Assembly: GCA_963815445.1 (NCBI GenBank)
Contig: CAWFGV010000009.1
Location: forward strand, 1 to 64,000
Reading direction: 5' to 3'
Origin: JANLYC01 sp963815445
GTDB taxonomy: Bacteria; Actinomycetota; Actinomycetes; Propionibacteriales; Nocardioidaceae
DNA length: 64,000 nucleotides
Shown here: positions 36,032 to 44,321 of the stretch, piece by piece
How the letters are laid out: each line of letters begins with the position of its first letter
Numbering within the stretch: the first letter of the stretch is position 1
Translations under genes and position numbers: made by a program
The notes under the pieces: model-generated
What the model saw: the letters and a program-made list of their open reading frames with translations, nothing else
Databases searched by the model: none
What the model was told of the DNA's origin: nothing

Positions 36032-36787
36032 ATGGAGCTGACGCACACGTTCACCGTGCCCGCGGCCGTCGACGTCGCCTGGGCGGCGTTCAACGACCTC
36101 GAGCGCATCGCGCCGTGCTTCCCGGGGGCAGCGCTCACGTCGTACGACGGTGAGGCGTTCGAGGGGTTGTGCAAGGTCAAGCTCGGGCCGATCTCGCTTC
36201 AGTACAACGGCACCGGACGTTTCGTCGAACGCGACGAGGTGGCTCACCGTGCGGTGATCGAAGCCAAGGGCAAGGACAAGCGCGGGAACGGAACGGCTGC
36301 AGCCAGCGTGACGGCGACGTTGCAGAGCGCAGGTGAGTCCGCGACCGAGGTGGTCGTGGTGACCGACCTCAACATCACCGGTAAGCCCGCGCAGTTCGGT
36401 CGGGGTGTGATGCAGGACGTCAGCGACAAGCTGCTCGCGCAGTTCGCCGCCTGCCTGGAGGACAAGCTCGGCAGTTCCGAGACGGCACCGGAGCCGGAGG
36501 GCGACGGCACCGCTTCCGCTGACACCGAGGACACCCCGATCGCAGAGCAAGCAGCCCAAGCTGTCCTGTCGGCGTCGGGCCAGATCCCTGCGGCGGCAGC
36601 GGCTGGGTCGTCGCCACCCGCGTCCTCGACGCGATCGGAGGCGCGCTCCGCCCCGGCCGAGGCGCAGGCGGCCGAACTCGATCTCGGAGCCACGGTGCTG
36701 CCCGTCCTGATCAAGCGCTACGCCCCGTACGTCGTCGGCGCTGTCGTCGCGCTGTGGGTGCTGCGCAAGGTCTTCCGGCGGGGATAA
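36032..36787 (+). CDS. coxG: CoxG-like SRPBCC protein with C-terminal membrane helix
   Basis: 251 residues. Residues 1-150 form the CoxG/SRPBCC domain (MELTHTFTVPAAVDVAWAAF, LERIAPCFPGAAL). A Pro/Ala/Ser/Glu-rich linker follows, then a C-terminal transmembrane helix (YAPYVVGAVVALWVLRKV) with a basic end. CoxG anchors CO dehydrogenase to the inner membrane in CO oxidisers, and the helix here supports the same role for this form II enzyme. GGAAGGGAG precedes the ATG. It is 39 bp after CoxM and ends the operon. Confidence 0.9.
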   Translation: MELTHTFTVPAAVDVAWAAFNDLERIAPCFPGAALTSYDGEAFEGLCKVKLGPISLQYNGTGRFVERDEVAHRAVIEAKGKDKRGNGTAAASVTATLQSAGESATEVVVVTDLNITGKPAQFGRGVMQDVSDKLLAQFAACLEDKLGSSETAPEPEGDGTASADTEDTPIAEQAAQAVLSASGQIPAAAAAGSSPPASSTRSEARSAPAEAQAAELDLGATVLPVLIKRYAPYVVGAVVALWVLRKVFRRG

Positions 36788-36838
36788 CCGGGCGGAGTCG
36801 TCGACGCACCGAGTGCGAGCTGGGCCATGTCCGCGAGC

Positions 36839-37204
36839 TCAGTCGGCCGGGAGACTCGACACCGGGAGCGACCCGAGCGGGGCCACGACGTGCCCTGACT
36901 CAGAGCACACCCAGTGTGGGTCCGGGCCGAGCTCGGGCTCGATCGACAGGCTGTGCTCGACCGGATCGGCGCAACCGGAGCACAGCGGCCACCGGCGAGC
37001 TTCGTCGAACAGCGTGTCCTGCACGTCCTGCGCCACGAGACCGTCGACGAAGGGCGCGCCCTTGGCCCACTGGGACAGCCACCACCTGCGTTGCGAGACA
37101 CAGTCCTCGACCACCGACACGGTGTGCGGGTCGACGAGCCCCTGCGCTGCGAGATCGGCGAGAACACGTGCTCGCGCGGCCATCAGCGGGTCTCCCGAGG
37201 TCAT
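36839..37204 (-). CDS. Small hypothetical zinc-ribbon-like protein
   Basis: 121 residues, not recognised as a named family. It has an N-terminal helical half (MAARARVLADLAAQGLVDPH, then RRWWLSQWAKG) and a C-terminal half with CSGCADPVEHS and HWVCSESGHV. The CxxC, C and H pattern suggests a metal-binding ribbon. ATG 37204 is preferred; ATG 37213 is possible. It diverges from CutC with a 26-bp gap. No function is proposed. Confidence 0.6.
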   Translation of the reverse strand: MTSGDPLMAARARVLADLAAQGLVDPHTVSVVEDCVSQRRWWLSQWAKGAPFVDGLVAQDVQDTLFDEARRWPLCSGCADPVEHSLSIEPELGPDPHWVCSESGHVVAPLGSLPVSSLPAD

Positions 37205-37230
37205 GCCCCCCATCCTGGCACTCTGTTCAA

Positions 37231-37977
37231 ATGAGGACCGAGTCGAAACGACCTCCGCTCGTCGAGGTTGTCGCGCTGCACCCGCAGGATGCCGAGCTGG
37301 CCCAACAAGGTGGTGCCCACCGGCTCCACGTCGTCGCCGTCGACGGGGAGGGGTTCCGCTCCGTCGAACCCGCCACCGTCAGCGCCATCGTGCGCGCCAC
37401 CGACCTGCCGGTGCGGGTCACGTTGCGCCTCAGCGACGGTTTCACGACCCAGGGCGGTGAGTTCGCGCGCCTGCGCGGCCTCGTCGCCGACTACCTCTCA
37501 CTCGGCGTCGAGGGGTTCGTCTTCGGCTTCCTGACGCGCGACCTCGACATCGACGTGGACACCTGCAGCGCACTCGCGGACGGGCTGCTCGGCAAACCAT
37601 GGACCTTCGACCGTGCGTTCGACCGCATCCTCGAACCGCGACGGGCGGTCCGTCAGCTCGCCGGACTTCCGGGCCTCGACGGCGTCCACACCGCGGGAGC
37701 GGTCCTCGGCATGGACTCCGGCTTCGACGACCTGGTGACGCTGGCCCAGGGCTCGCCGGACTTCGCTGCGCTGGCCATCGCGGCTGACGGCGTACGACCC
37801 GAGCACGTCCCGTGGCTCGTCCAGGCCGGCGTGCGCGCTGTCCACCTCGGAGCGGTGGTGCGGCCTGGCGAGTCCTGGTCGAAGTCGCACGTCGACGCGG
37901 GGTTCGTGCGTTCGTGGCGGATGCTGCTCGACGACGCCTGCGACATCCGCCGGGAGACCGGAGCCGGCACAGCCTGA
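37231..37977 (+). CDS. CutC-like (copper homeostasis family) TIM-barrel protein
   Basis: 248 residues, CutC fold. LVEVVALHPQDAELAQQGGA at the N-terminus matches the CutC start (the usual ExC is VVA here), GVEGFVFGFLTRDLDID the central GFVFG segment, and TFDRAFDRI the conserved RAFD. The equivalent region usually forms a TIM barrel. CutC was linked to copper tolerance, but its role is disputed. CACTCT 6 nt before ATG 37231 fits a weak leaderless promoter. It stands alone. Confidence 0.8.
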   Translation: MRTESKRPPLVEVVALHPQDAELAQQGGAHRLHVVAVDGEGFRSVEPATVSAIVRATDLPVRVTLRLSDGFTTQGGEFARLRGLVADYLSLGVEGFVFGFLTRDLDIDVDTCSALADGLLGKPWTFDRAFDRILEPRRAVRQLAGLPGLDGVHTAGAVLGMDSGFDDLVTLAQGSPDFAALAIAADGVRPEHVPWLVQAGVRAVHLGAVVRPGESWSKSHVDAGFVRSWRMLLDDACDIRRETGAGTA

Positions 37978-38043
37978 TCGTCGCTGCGCCTGCTCTCGAC
38001 GGCGCGACGTGGCCTGTGCGTCCGCGTGTGGCACCGTGAACCC

Positions 38044-39243
38044 GTGACCATCTACATCGACCCGGCTGCCTGGCCGGCGCACGGCCGGCTGTGGTCGCAC
38101 CTCATCAGCGACGTGTCGCTGGACGAGCTCCACGAGTTCGCGGCGCGACAGGGAGTACCCCGGCGCGGGTTCGAGCGTGACCACTACGACGTCCCTGCGG
38201 AGGCGCACGACCGGCTGGTGGCGGCAGGAGCGGTACCGGTCTCGTCACGCGAGGTCGTGGCCCGGCTGTCGGACAACGGTCTGCGACGTCGAAAGGCGGT
38301 TGCTCCCGCTCGTCGGGCCGTGGGCAACGCGCTGCTCCGGCCGCGCCGGCTCGTCGTCGGTGACGCGGTCGGTGTGGTCGCGACGTCGGGCGTCGTACCG
38401 GAGGACCGGCTGCGCGCGGGGCTCTCCAGACTGAGCTCCTGGGGTCTGCAGGCGCGCGTGGGGCCGCACGTGCTGGGGCGTCATCCGTCGGTCAGCTACC
38501 TGGCCGCGTCCGACGAGGACCGGGCGGCTGACTTCGCGTCCGCGTGGAGCGACCCGGACGTGGCAGCGGTGTGGGTTGCGCGCGGCGGGTACGGCGCGCA
38601 GCGCATGGTCGACCTGCTCGACTGGAGACGGCTGGCGGAGGCCGCGCCCAAGGTGTTGGTCGGGTTCTCCGACGTCACCGCGCTGCACCAGGCCATCGCC
38701 ACGCGGCTCGGACTGGTCACCGTGCACGGGCACGTCGTGACGTCGCTCGGCGGGGCGACCGAGACGAGCGCCGAGCAACTTCATCGACTCGTCATGGCGC
38801 CGGCCGCCGTCGACCTCCTCGCCGGGCACGACATCACAACGCTCGTGGGCGGTACCTCGACAGGGGTGCTCATCGGGGGCAACCTGGCCGTGTTGGCCGC
38901 CGAGGTCGGTACACCGTTCAGCCGGCCGGCAACGGGCGGTATCGCCGTCCTCGAGGAGATCGGGGAGGAGCCCTACCGGGTGGACCGGTTGCTCACGCAG
39001 CTGATCCGCGCGGGGTGGTTCTCAGGCGTCGCCGGCATCGTCGTCGGCGCCTTCACCGACTGTGGGGACTCCGAGGAGGTGGACCGGCTGATCGAGGAAC
39101 GGCTGGTGCCGCTGGGAGTGCCGCTGGTGCGGGGCTTCGACGTCGGTCACACCCACTCGAGCGCGGCCGTGCCGCTGGGAGTCGCGGCGACCCTGGACGC
39201 CGACCGCCGCTCGCTCGAGCTGGCCGTGCCTCCGCTCGTCTAG
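38044..39243 (+). CDS. DUF4031 domain fused to LD-carboxypeptidase (S66)
   Basis: 399 residues in two parts. Residues 1-83 form DUF4031 (TIYIDPAAWPAHGRLWSHLI, GVPRRGFERDHYDVP), normally a separate small protein. Residues 100-399 are an LdcA-type S66 serine carboxypeptidase: GDAVGVVATSG, then WVARGGYGAQRMVD, nucleophile Ser in VGFSDVTALH, Glu in AVLEEIGEEPYR, and His in FDVGHTHSSAAVPLG. LdcA removes the terminal D-Ala from tetrapeptides of recycled murein. The start is GTG 38044, with CACCGT 6 nt upstream. The fusion is unusual: it suggests DUF4031 acts in the same peptidoglycan step, or that two adjacent genes merged. Confidence 0.87.
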   Translation: MTIYIDPAAWPAHGRLWSHLISDVSLDELHEFAARQGVPRRGFERDHYDVPAEAHDRLVAAGAVPVSSREVVARLSDNGLRRRKAVAPARRAVGNALLRPRRLVVGDAVGVVATSGVVPEDRLRAGLSRLSSWGLQARVGPHVLGRHPSVSYLAASDEDRAADFASAWSDPDVAAVWVARGGYGAQRMVDLLDWRRLAEAAPKVLVGFSDVTALHQAIATRLGLVTVHGHVVTSLGGATETSAEQLHRLVMAPAAVDLLAGHDITTLVGGTSTGVLIGGNLAVLAAEVGTPFSRPATGGIAVLEEIGEEPYRVDRLLTQLIRAGWFSGVAGIVVGAFTDCGDSEEVDRLIEERLVPLGVPLVRGFDVGHTHSSAAVPLGVAATLDADRRSLELAVPPLV

Positions 39244-39267
39244 GAGGCGTCCTGGCTGGTGGGAGTC

Positions 39268-39954
39268 TCACCCTGCGCGCGGGCTGGTCTGCGCGACGTG
39301 GCGCTCGGGGTGCGCGCTCAGGGTCGCGTTCAGTGTCGCGGTCAGCTCGTCGAGCTCAGCGGTCACGTTGGCGCGCGCTCGGGCCTCCCAGGTCGTCTGA
39401 CCGTGTCGGGTCCGGAACAGGCTCGGGAGTCCGAGGAGCTGGCGCAGTACGGCGGAGCGTCCCGTGGCGAAGGTGGCGTCGTCGACGTGGCGGTACTCTG
39501 CCCGGACCCCGGCGACATACGTTGCGTAGCGGTCCGGGTTGCTGGCCAGGATCGCGAGGTCGGCGTCGCACAGCACCTCGCCGTTGGCGTCGCCGGGCAG
39601 CGGGTCGTGGCTCTCGGTGAGGCGGACGAGCCGGGCCACCTCCACGACGGTCGTCTCGTCGACGTCGTAGGTCGGGAGGACCGCCTCGACGAGCTCGGCA
39701 GAGCGCTCCTCGTTGTCCGCTGTCCGAACGTCATACACCGCGTCGTGGAACCAGGCGGCGAACCGGACGGCCTCCGCGTCGACCGCCTCGTCGGCCATGG
39801 CGTCGACGGCGTCGAGCACCTCCAGCAGGTGCCGGGCGTCGTGATAGCTGCGTGAGACCGAGCCATAGCGGCGTACGAGCTCCTGACCCAGAGCGGACAA
39901 TCCGGGGAAGTCGCGCTCCCATCTCGCGATCGCGTCGTCGTCTGGGGGCTTCAT
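39268..39954 (-). CDS. HD domain-containing phosphohydrolase-like protein
   Basis: 228 residues from ATG 39954 (39969 and 39993 are alternatives). The metal-binding residues are seen as YHDARHLLEVLDAVD near residue 36, AAWFHDAVYDV near residue 67 with the HD pair, and ESHDPLPGDANGEVLCDADLAIL. This is the pattern of small HD-domain predicted metal-dependent phosphohydrolases in actinobacteria. The substrate is unknown. It is convergent with the LdcA fusion. Confidence 0.83.
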   Translation of the reverse strand: MKPPDDDAIARWERDFPGLSALGQELVRRYGSVSRSYHDARHLLEVLDAVDAMADEAVDAEAVRFAAWFHDAVYDVRTADNEERSAELVEAVLPTYDVDETTVVEVARLVRLTESHDPLPGDANGEVLCDADLAILASNPDRYATYVAGVRAEYRHVDDATFATGRSAVLRQLLGLPSLFRTRHGQTTWEARARANVTAELDELTATLNATLSAHPERHVAQTSPRAG

Positions 39955-39991
39955 GCCTCTATGATCCATCTTCGCTATTACAGTTCGCCTC

Positions 39992-40837
39992 ATGACTGAG
40001 ATGACGGGTCACGCACCCAACTGGTACCCGGATCCCTGGGGCCGTCACGAGCACCGCTACTACGACGGGCAGTCGTGGACCGAGCATGTCGCCAGCCACG
40101 GGCGGCAGAGCGTCGACGCACCCGGTGGCACGGCGCACGTCCCGACCGTCAACCGGGCAACTGAGAAGGTCCAGCGCGATGTGCAACGGGCCGGAGTCGC
40201 GGGTGTGGCCGACGGGGGAGGCACGCTCTTCTCCGAGTCCGTGCTGGTGGTCAACCAGAAGGCGAAGCTGATCGAGATCAACCAGGAGTTCGCGATCTAC
40301 GACCAGCGCGGGCAGCAGATCGGCGCCGTCCGGCAGGTCGGTCAGAGCACGTTGAAGAAGGTGGCGCGCTTCGTCGCTGACGTCGACCAGTTCATGACGC
40401 ACAAGTTCCAGGTCGTCGACCATGACGGTCAGGTGGTGCTCGCGTTGACCCGACCGCGCAAGTGGATGAAGTCGCGCATCATCGTCGAAGGCGGGGATGG
40501 GCGTGAGCTCGGGCAGATCGTCCAGCAGAACGTCATCGGCAAGATTCGCTTCTCCCTCGAGGCGGGAGGGCAGCGGATCGGCATGCTCAACGGCGAGAAC
40601 TGGCGGGCCTGGAACTTCAACATCCAGGATCACACCGGCCGCGAGGTGGCCCGGATCACGAAGACGTGGGAGGGACTCGCCAAGACCATGTTCACCCAGG
40701 CGGACAACTACGTCGTACAGATCCACGAGCAGCTTCCGCAGCCGCTGCACAGCATCGTTCTCGCGTCCGCCTTCGGGATCGACACCGCGCTCAAGCAGGA
40801 TGCCCGCGGCCTCAACGCCGGCGGCCTCTTCGGCTGA
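39992..40837 (+). CDS. DUF2510 / scramblase-like (LURP-one) protein
   Basis: 281 residues. DUF2510 at residues 7-32 (APNWYPDPWGRHEHRYYDGQ, then WTEHV) is a Trp/Tyr-rich actinobacterial module often at the N-terminus of membrane-linked proteins. Residues 75-270 resemble the phospholipid-scramblase/LOR beta-barrel: YDQRGQQIGAVRQV, FQVVDHDGQVVLALTRPRK, WRAWNFNIQDHTGREVARI, then TKTWEGLAKTMFTQADNYVV. A hydrophobic last helix fits HSIVLASAFGIDTAL. A lipid-binding or membrane-tubby-like role is inferred only from the fold. TACAGT 7 nt before the ATG suggests a leaderless transcript. Confidence 0.82.
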   Translation: MTEMTGHAPNWYPDPWGRHEHRYYDGQSWTEHVASHGRQSVDAPGGTAHVPTVNRATEKVQRDVQRAGVAGVADGGGTLFSESVLVVNQKAKLIEINQEFAIYDQRGQQIGAVRQVGQSTLKKVARFVADVDQFMTHKFQVVDHDGQVVLALTRPRKWMKSRIIVEGGDGRELGQIVQQNVIGKIRFSLEAGGQRIGMLNGENWRAWNFNIQDHTGREVARITKTWEGLAKTMFTQADNYVVQIHEQLPQPLHSIVLASAFGIDTALKQDARGLNAGGLFG

Positions 40838-40842
40838 CCAAC

Positions 40843-40890
40843 CACCCCCACCCCCACTCCCACCCCCACCCCCACCCCCACTCCCACCCT
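40843..40890. repeat. C-rich hexamer repeat, G-quadruplex-prone
   Basis: About eight tandem units of CACCCC or CCCCCA type, with two CACTCC variants, between convergent genes. The minus strand has eight or so runs of three to five Gs with 1-3 nt loops, enough for stable G-quadruplexes. Confidence 0.8.
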
Positions 40891-40937
40891 TCAATCCCAC
40901 CGCACGATCCCACGGTCTGCTCGCCCCTGGCCCTCCG

Positions 40938-41025
40938 CGTTTGCCTTGTGAACAAGCCACCTGGCCTCTGGACAAGGCAAATCTGCCTAGGAATCTAGGT
41001 ATCTGGCTTGTTTACTAGGCAAACG
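40938..41025. repeat. Large imperfect inverted repeat with nested hairpins
   Basis: GTTTGCCTTGTGAACAAGCC (40939-40958) pairs with GGCTTGTTTACTAGGCAAAC (41005-41024) over 18 of 20 positions, plus one extra C-G pair. The 46-nt loop holds AGGCA-AATC-TGCCT and CCTAG-GAAT-CTAGG hairpins. It lies between convergent genes and could terminate both or form a cruciform. Confidence 0.8.
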
Positions 41026-41048
41026 TCTCGGCCAGAGGAGGAGAAGAG

Positions 41049-43115
41049 TCAGGCGCGGGGGATGGGGCGGGCATGGACGACGACGAGCGACGTCACGGCC
41101 CGCGTGAGGCACACGTAGAGGCGCCGCAGCCCGGTGACGGTGTCGGCCTCGGCGGCCGTGATGTCGGCCGGCTCCAGGAGCACCACGTGGTCGAACTCCA
41201 GACCTTTCACCAGCGATGCCGGTACGACGTCCACCCTGGCCTCGATGTCGTCGTCACGCCCCAGCACGCTGTGGTCGACTCCGGCCGCGTCCAGGGCGAC
41301 GTTCGCCTGGTCGGTGAGGGCGTCGGGGACGATCAGCCCGATCGACCCCTCCTCGCCGAGCAGCCGCCGCACGGTGGCGACCCCGTCACCCAGCACGTCG
41401 GTCGAGCCACGGAGGTCGAGCTCCCCGCGGGCGCGGCGTACGGACGTCGGCTTGCGCAAGCTGGGCGCGATCACCGGCAGCAGCCCGGCCGCATAGTCGA
41501 TGACGTCCCCGGGCACCCGGAAACCGACCGTGAGCTCCTCGACGTGCGCGGTCGGCTTGCCGAGATGCTCCAACGCGGTCTCCCAGCTCGAGACCGCCCA
41601 CGGCGTGGTCGCCTGCGCCAGGTCACCCAGAATCGTCGCCGACCCGGTCGAACACTGCCGCCCGACGCTGCGCAGCATCATCGGCGACAGGTCCTGCGCC
41701 TCGTCGAGCACGACGTGGCCCAGGCTCCGGGTCCGGTCGAGGAGGTCGGCAACTTCGTCCACCAGCACGGCGTCGTGCAGCGACCACTTCGCCGACCCAG
41801 GCCCTTTCGGCGGTTTGGCCCAGCAGATCGCTTCCTGCTCGTCGGCATCCAGGATCCCGTCCGCCGCCGCCGCCAGCGCGTCGGCGTCACTGAGGATTCG
41901 CATCACCAACCGGCGCGGGTCGACCGCTGGCCACAACACGTCGGTCATGGCCTTGACGGGTCGGCTTCGCGCCACCGAGTTCTGCACGCGGTCGTCCGGC
42001 GAGTCACCGGCCAGCTCCATCTTCACCAAGATCGCGTGGGCGAGGCGCTGTGGCAACATGGCGCGGCCGGCGCCGTACCGGATGCCGCGCGCCCTGAGCT
42101 CAGCGACGATCTCGTCGGACTCGTACGTCGGTACGCGCCACCGTCGCGCGCCGATCGGCACCACGACGCCCTCCGGAGCCGGCGCCAGCATCGCCCACAG
42201 CGCCTTCTCGAGGACCGCCGCCATCCTGGCGTCCCCCTTGATGCGGGCAACGGGGACCGGGTCGACGGCCTTGACCGGAACGTGCGCGACCAGCTCCTCG
42301 ACAGTGGTCTGCTTGGCGTCGATCTCTCCGAGCGCCGGGAGGACGTCGGCGATGTAGCGCAGGAACGACGCGTTGGGGCCGACCACGAGCACGCCCTGCC
42401 GGTCGAGCTGGTCGCGATGGGTGTAGAGCAGGTACGCCGCCCGATGCAACCCGACCGCGGTCTTGCCGGTACCGGGCGCACCCTGCACGCAGACCGACCT
42501 CGCCAGGTCGGCGCGGACGATGTCGTCCTGCTCGGGCTGGATGGTAGCCACGATGTCGCGCATCGGACCGGTGCGCGGTCGTTCGATCTCAGCCTCGAGG
42601 ATCGCGCTGTGCGGCTCGCCCGCACTCTCGGGCGTGCCGGCGGTCTCGTCCCCGACCGGGCCGCTCGAGCGGTCGCCTGCGAGCGTCTCGTCCTCGTATG
42701 CCGTGACCTCGCCGTGCTGGAATCCGAAGCGCCGACGAAGCCGCACCCCCATCGAGGTGGACGTGGACGCGCGGTAGAACGGCCGCGAGATCGGCGCCCG
42801 CCAGTCAACGACCAGTGGGTCGCCTTGCTCGTCGGTGACATGTCGGCGGCCGATGTAGAAGCGTTCACCAGGCAGTCCCACGCTCTCCGACGAGGTGTCG
42901 GCCGCGCTGCCGTAGTCGAGTCGGCCGAAGAACAGCGGGACGTTGGGATCGTCCTCGAGGGCCTTCATCCGCTTCCAGAGGGTGAACTTGAGGTACTCGC
43001 CGCTGACCCGATCCCCGCTGAGCGCGTCCATCGACGCGGTCCGCTCGCGCATGCGGTGCAGGGCCTCCCGCGACTGCCGAAGGTGAACCTGCTCGCGGGT
43101 GATCTCGTCGTTCAC
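41049..43115 (-). CDS. HelD-like RNA-polymerase-associated SF1 ATPase/helicase
   Basis: 688 residues. The N-terminal ~70 residues are helical and charged (NDEITREQVHLRQSREALHR), as in the HelD arm that enters the RNAP secondary channel. PLFFGRLDY and FYIGRRHVTDEQGDPLVVDW follow, the HelD/HelR hallmark. Walker A is QGAPGTGKTAVGLHRAAYLL, motif II is HVVLDEAQDLSPMML, and late SF1 motifs include GLEFDHVVLLEP and RLYVCLTRA. HelD releases or recycles stalled RNA polymerase using ATP, and HelR-type members give rifampicin tolerance. The start is GTG 43115. The long frame continuing to 44042 is not coding. Confidence 0.85.
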   Translation of the reverse strand: MNDEITREQVHLRQSREALHRMRERTASMDALSGDRVSGEYLKFTLWKRMKALEDDPNVPLFFGRLDYGSAADTSSESVGLPGERFYIGRRHVTDEQGDPLVVDWRAPISRPFYRASTSTSMGVRLRRRFGFQHGEVTAYEDETLAGDRSSGPVGDETAGTPESAGEPHSAILEAEIERPRTGPMRDIVATIQPEQDDIVRADLARSVCVQGAPGTGKTAVGLHRAAYLLYTHRDQLDRQGVLVVGPNASFLRYIADVLPALGEIDAKQTTVEELVAHVPVKAVDPVPVARIKGDARMAAVLEKALWAMLAPAPEGVVVPIGARRWRVPTYESDEIVAELRARGIRYGAGRAMLPQRLAHAILVKMELAGDSPDDRVQNSVARSRPVKAMTDVLWPAVDPRRLVMRILSDADALAAAADGILDADEQEAICWAKPPKGPGSAKWSLHDAVLVDEVADLLDRTRSLGHVVLDEAQDLSPMMLRSVGRQCSTGSATILGDLAQATTPWAVSSWETALEHLGKPTAHVEELTVGFRVPGDVIDYAAGLLPVIAPSLRKPTSVRRARGELDLRGSTDVLGDGVATVRRLLGEEGSIGLIVPDALTDQANVALDAAGVDHSVLGRDDDIEARVDVVPASLVKGLEFDHVVLLEPADITAAEADTVTGLRRLYVCLTRAVTSLVVVHARPIPRA

Positions 43116-43245
43116 TGGCCGGAGCCTAGCAACGGGCGCCGCTCCTGAACGAAGGCTTTTCTCCGAAAGGTGACGCCTCGGCTGTGATTCGCTCAGCGTG
43201 GAGGTTACGTCCGGGTAGGACAAGGGCCGTTCGTCCAGGCTGGAC

Positions 43246-43259
43246 CAACCGATCGGTTG
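43246..43259. promoter_or_regulatory. Perfect 14-bp palindrome upstream of the DnaB-like gene
   Basis: CAACCGATCGGTTG, flanked by AC and AT, sits 51 bp before the GTG at 43311 and 130 bp from the divergent HelD start. The size and symmetry fit a TetR-type operator. No regulator gene is adjacent. Confidence 0.5.
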
Positions 43260-43310
43260 ATACTCAGGGATTCGGGTGCCCTCAGTCACACTAAGTGCTG
43301 CAATCGATGG

Positions 43311-44312
43311 GTGAACGAAGACGTGAAGTCCCTCGCGGACGTCGTGGATGAGGCCGACGAGCGGCTCCGCGGTGGTACCCATGCGGCCGCCCGGGTGTGG
43401 CCCACCGGCTTTGCGACACTCGACGACCACCTGGCGGGCGGCTTCCGATCCGGCGATCTGGTGCTGCTCACCGGACCTCAGGGTCTCGGCAAGACGACCT
43501 TCGCTCTCCAGATCCTGCGGTATGTCGCACAGTCCGGCCGAGCCGTCGTCAACTTCAACTTCGAGCACGACCCGATCACCATGCTCCAGCGGCTGGTCGC
43601 GATCGAGTCCGGCGAGTTCGCGGGCATCCCGGCCGTGGGACTCGACCGGATCCGTCGGGCCTTCGAGGGCGTCGACGGCAGCCACGGCGACCTCCACGGA
43701 CGACTCGCGGACTGCACGGGCGCCCCGGAGGCGCTCAAGGCCATCTCGACGTACTCCGACCGGCTCCTGCTGCACCGCTCCACCGGCACCACGACCACCA
43801 TGGAGGTCATCCGCGAGACGGTTGAGACCGCGCGGGAGAAGACCGGTCAGCTGCCGTTCATCGTGGTCGACTATCTCCAGAAGGTGAAGGTCACGAACGC
43901 CCCGTCGCTCGAGGACGACCGCATCAGCCGGATCGTCGAAGGACTCAAGGACATGGCGATGGAGCTCGACGTCCCCGTCCTGGCGATCGTTGCCGCCGAC
44001 AAGGAAGGCATGTCCACGGGCAAGCGGATGCGCACTGAACACATGCGCGGGTCGTCATCGCTGGCCTATGAGGCCGACACCGTCCTGGTCATGAACGAGA
44101 AGTTCGACGTCGTGGCCCGTCACCACCTGGTCTATGACACCCGCAACGCTGACCGCTACCGCGACTTCGCGGTGATCTCGATCGACAAGAACCGCAACGG
44201 GGTCGACAAGATCGACCTCGAGTTCCGCAAGCGCTTCAACCAGGGCCGCTTCGAGACGGAAGGCAAGCGCGTCGCCGAGCAGCTCATCGACGAGCGCGTC
44301 TTCGTCGACTAG
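43311..44312 (+). CDS. DnaB-like / RecA-fold ATPase
   Basis: 333 residues matching only the C-terminal ATPase domain of replicative helicase DnaB, without the primase-binding N-domain. VWPTGFATLDDHLAGGFRSG leads to Walker A LLTGPQGLGKTTFALQI near residue 55. NFNFEHDPITMLQRLVAIES is the conserved Glu region, FIVVDYLQKV is Walker B, and MRGSSSLAYEADTVLVM resembles the DnaB RGS segment. The start is GTG 43311 with weak SD support. It is divergent from HelD and convergent with XPB. It might be a specialised hexameric motor; its DNA role is inferred. Confidence 0.82.
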   Translation: MNEDVKSLADVVDEADERLRGGTHAAARVWPTGFATLDDHLAGGFRSGDLVLLTGPQGLGKTTFALQILRYVAQSGRAVVNFNFEHDPITMLQRLVAIESGEFAGIPAVGLDRIRRAFEGVDGSHGDLHGRLADCTGAPEALKAISTYSDRLLLHRSTGTTTTMEVIRETVETAREKTGQLPFIVVDYLQKVKVTNAPSLEDDRISRIVEGLKDMAMELDVPVLAIVAADKEGMSTGKRMRTEHMRGSSSLAYEADTVLVMNEKFDVVARHHLVYDTRNADRYRDFAVISIDKNRNGVDKIDLEFRKRFNQGRFETEGKRVAEQLIDERVFVD

Positions 44313-44321
44313 GCGCCCACG

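Noticed and set aside
40843..40890. Telomere-like end of a linear replicon
   Set aside because: The repeat is short and internal, flanked by ordinary genes on both sides.
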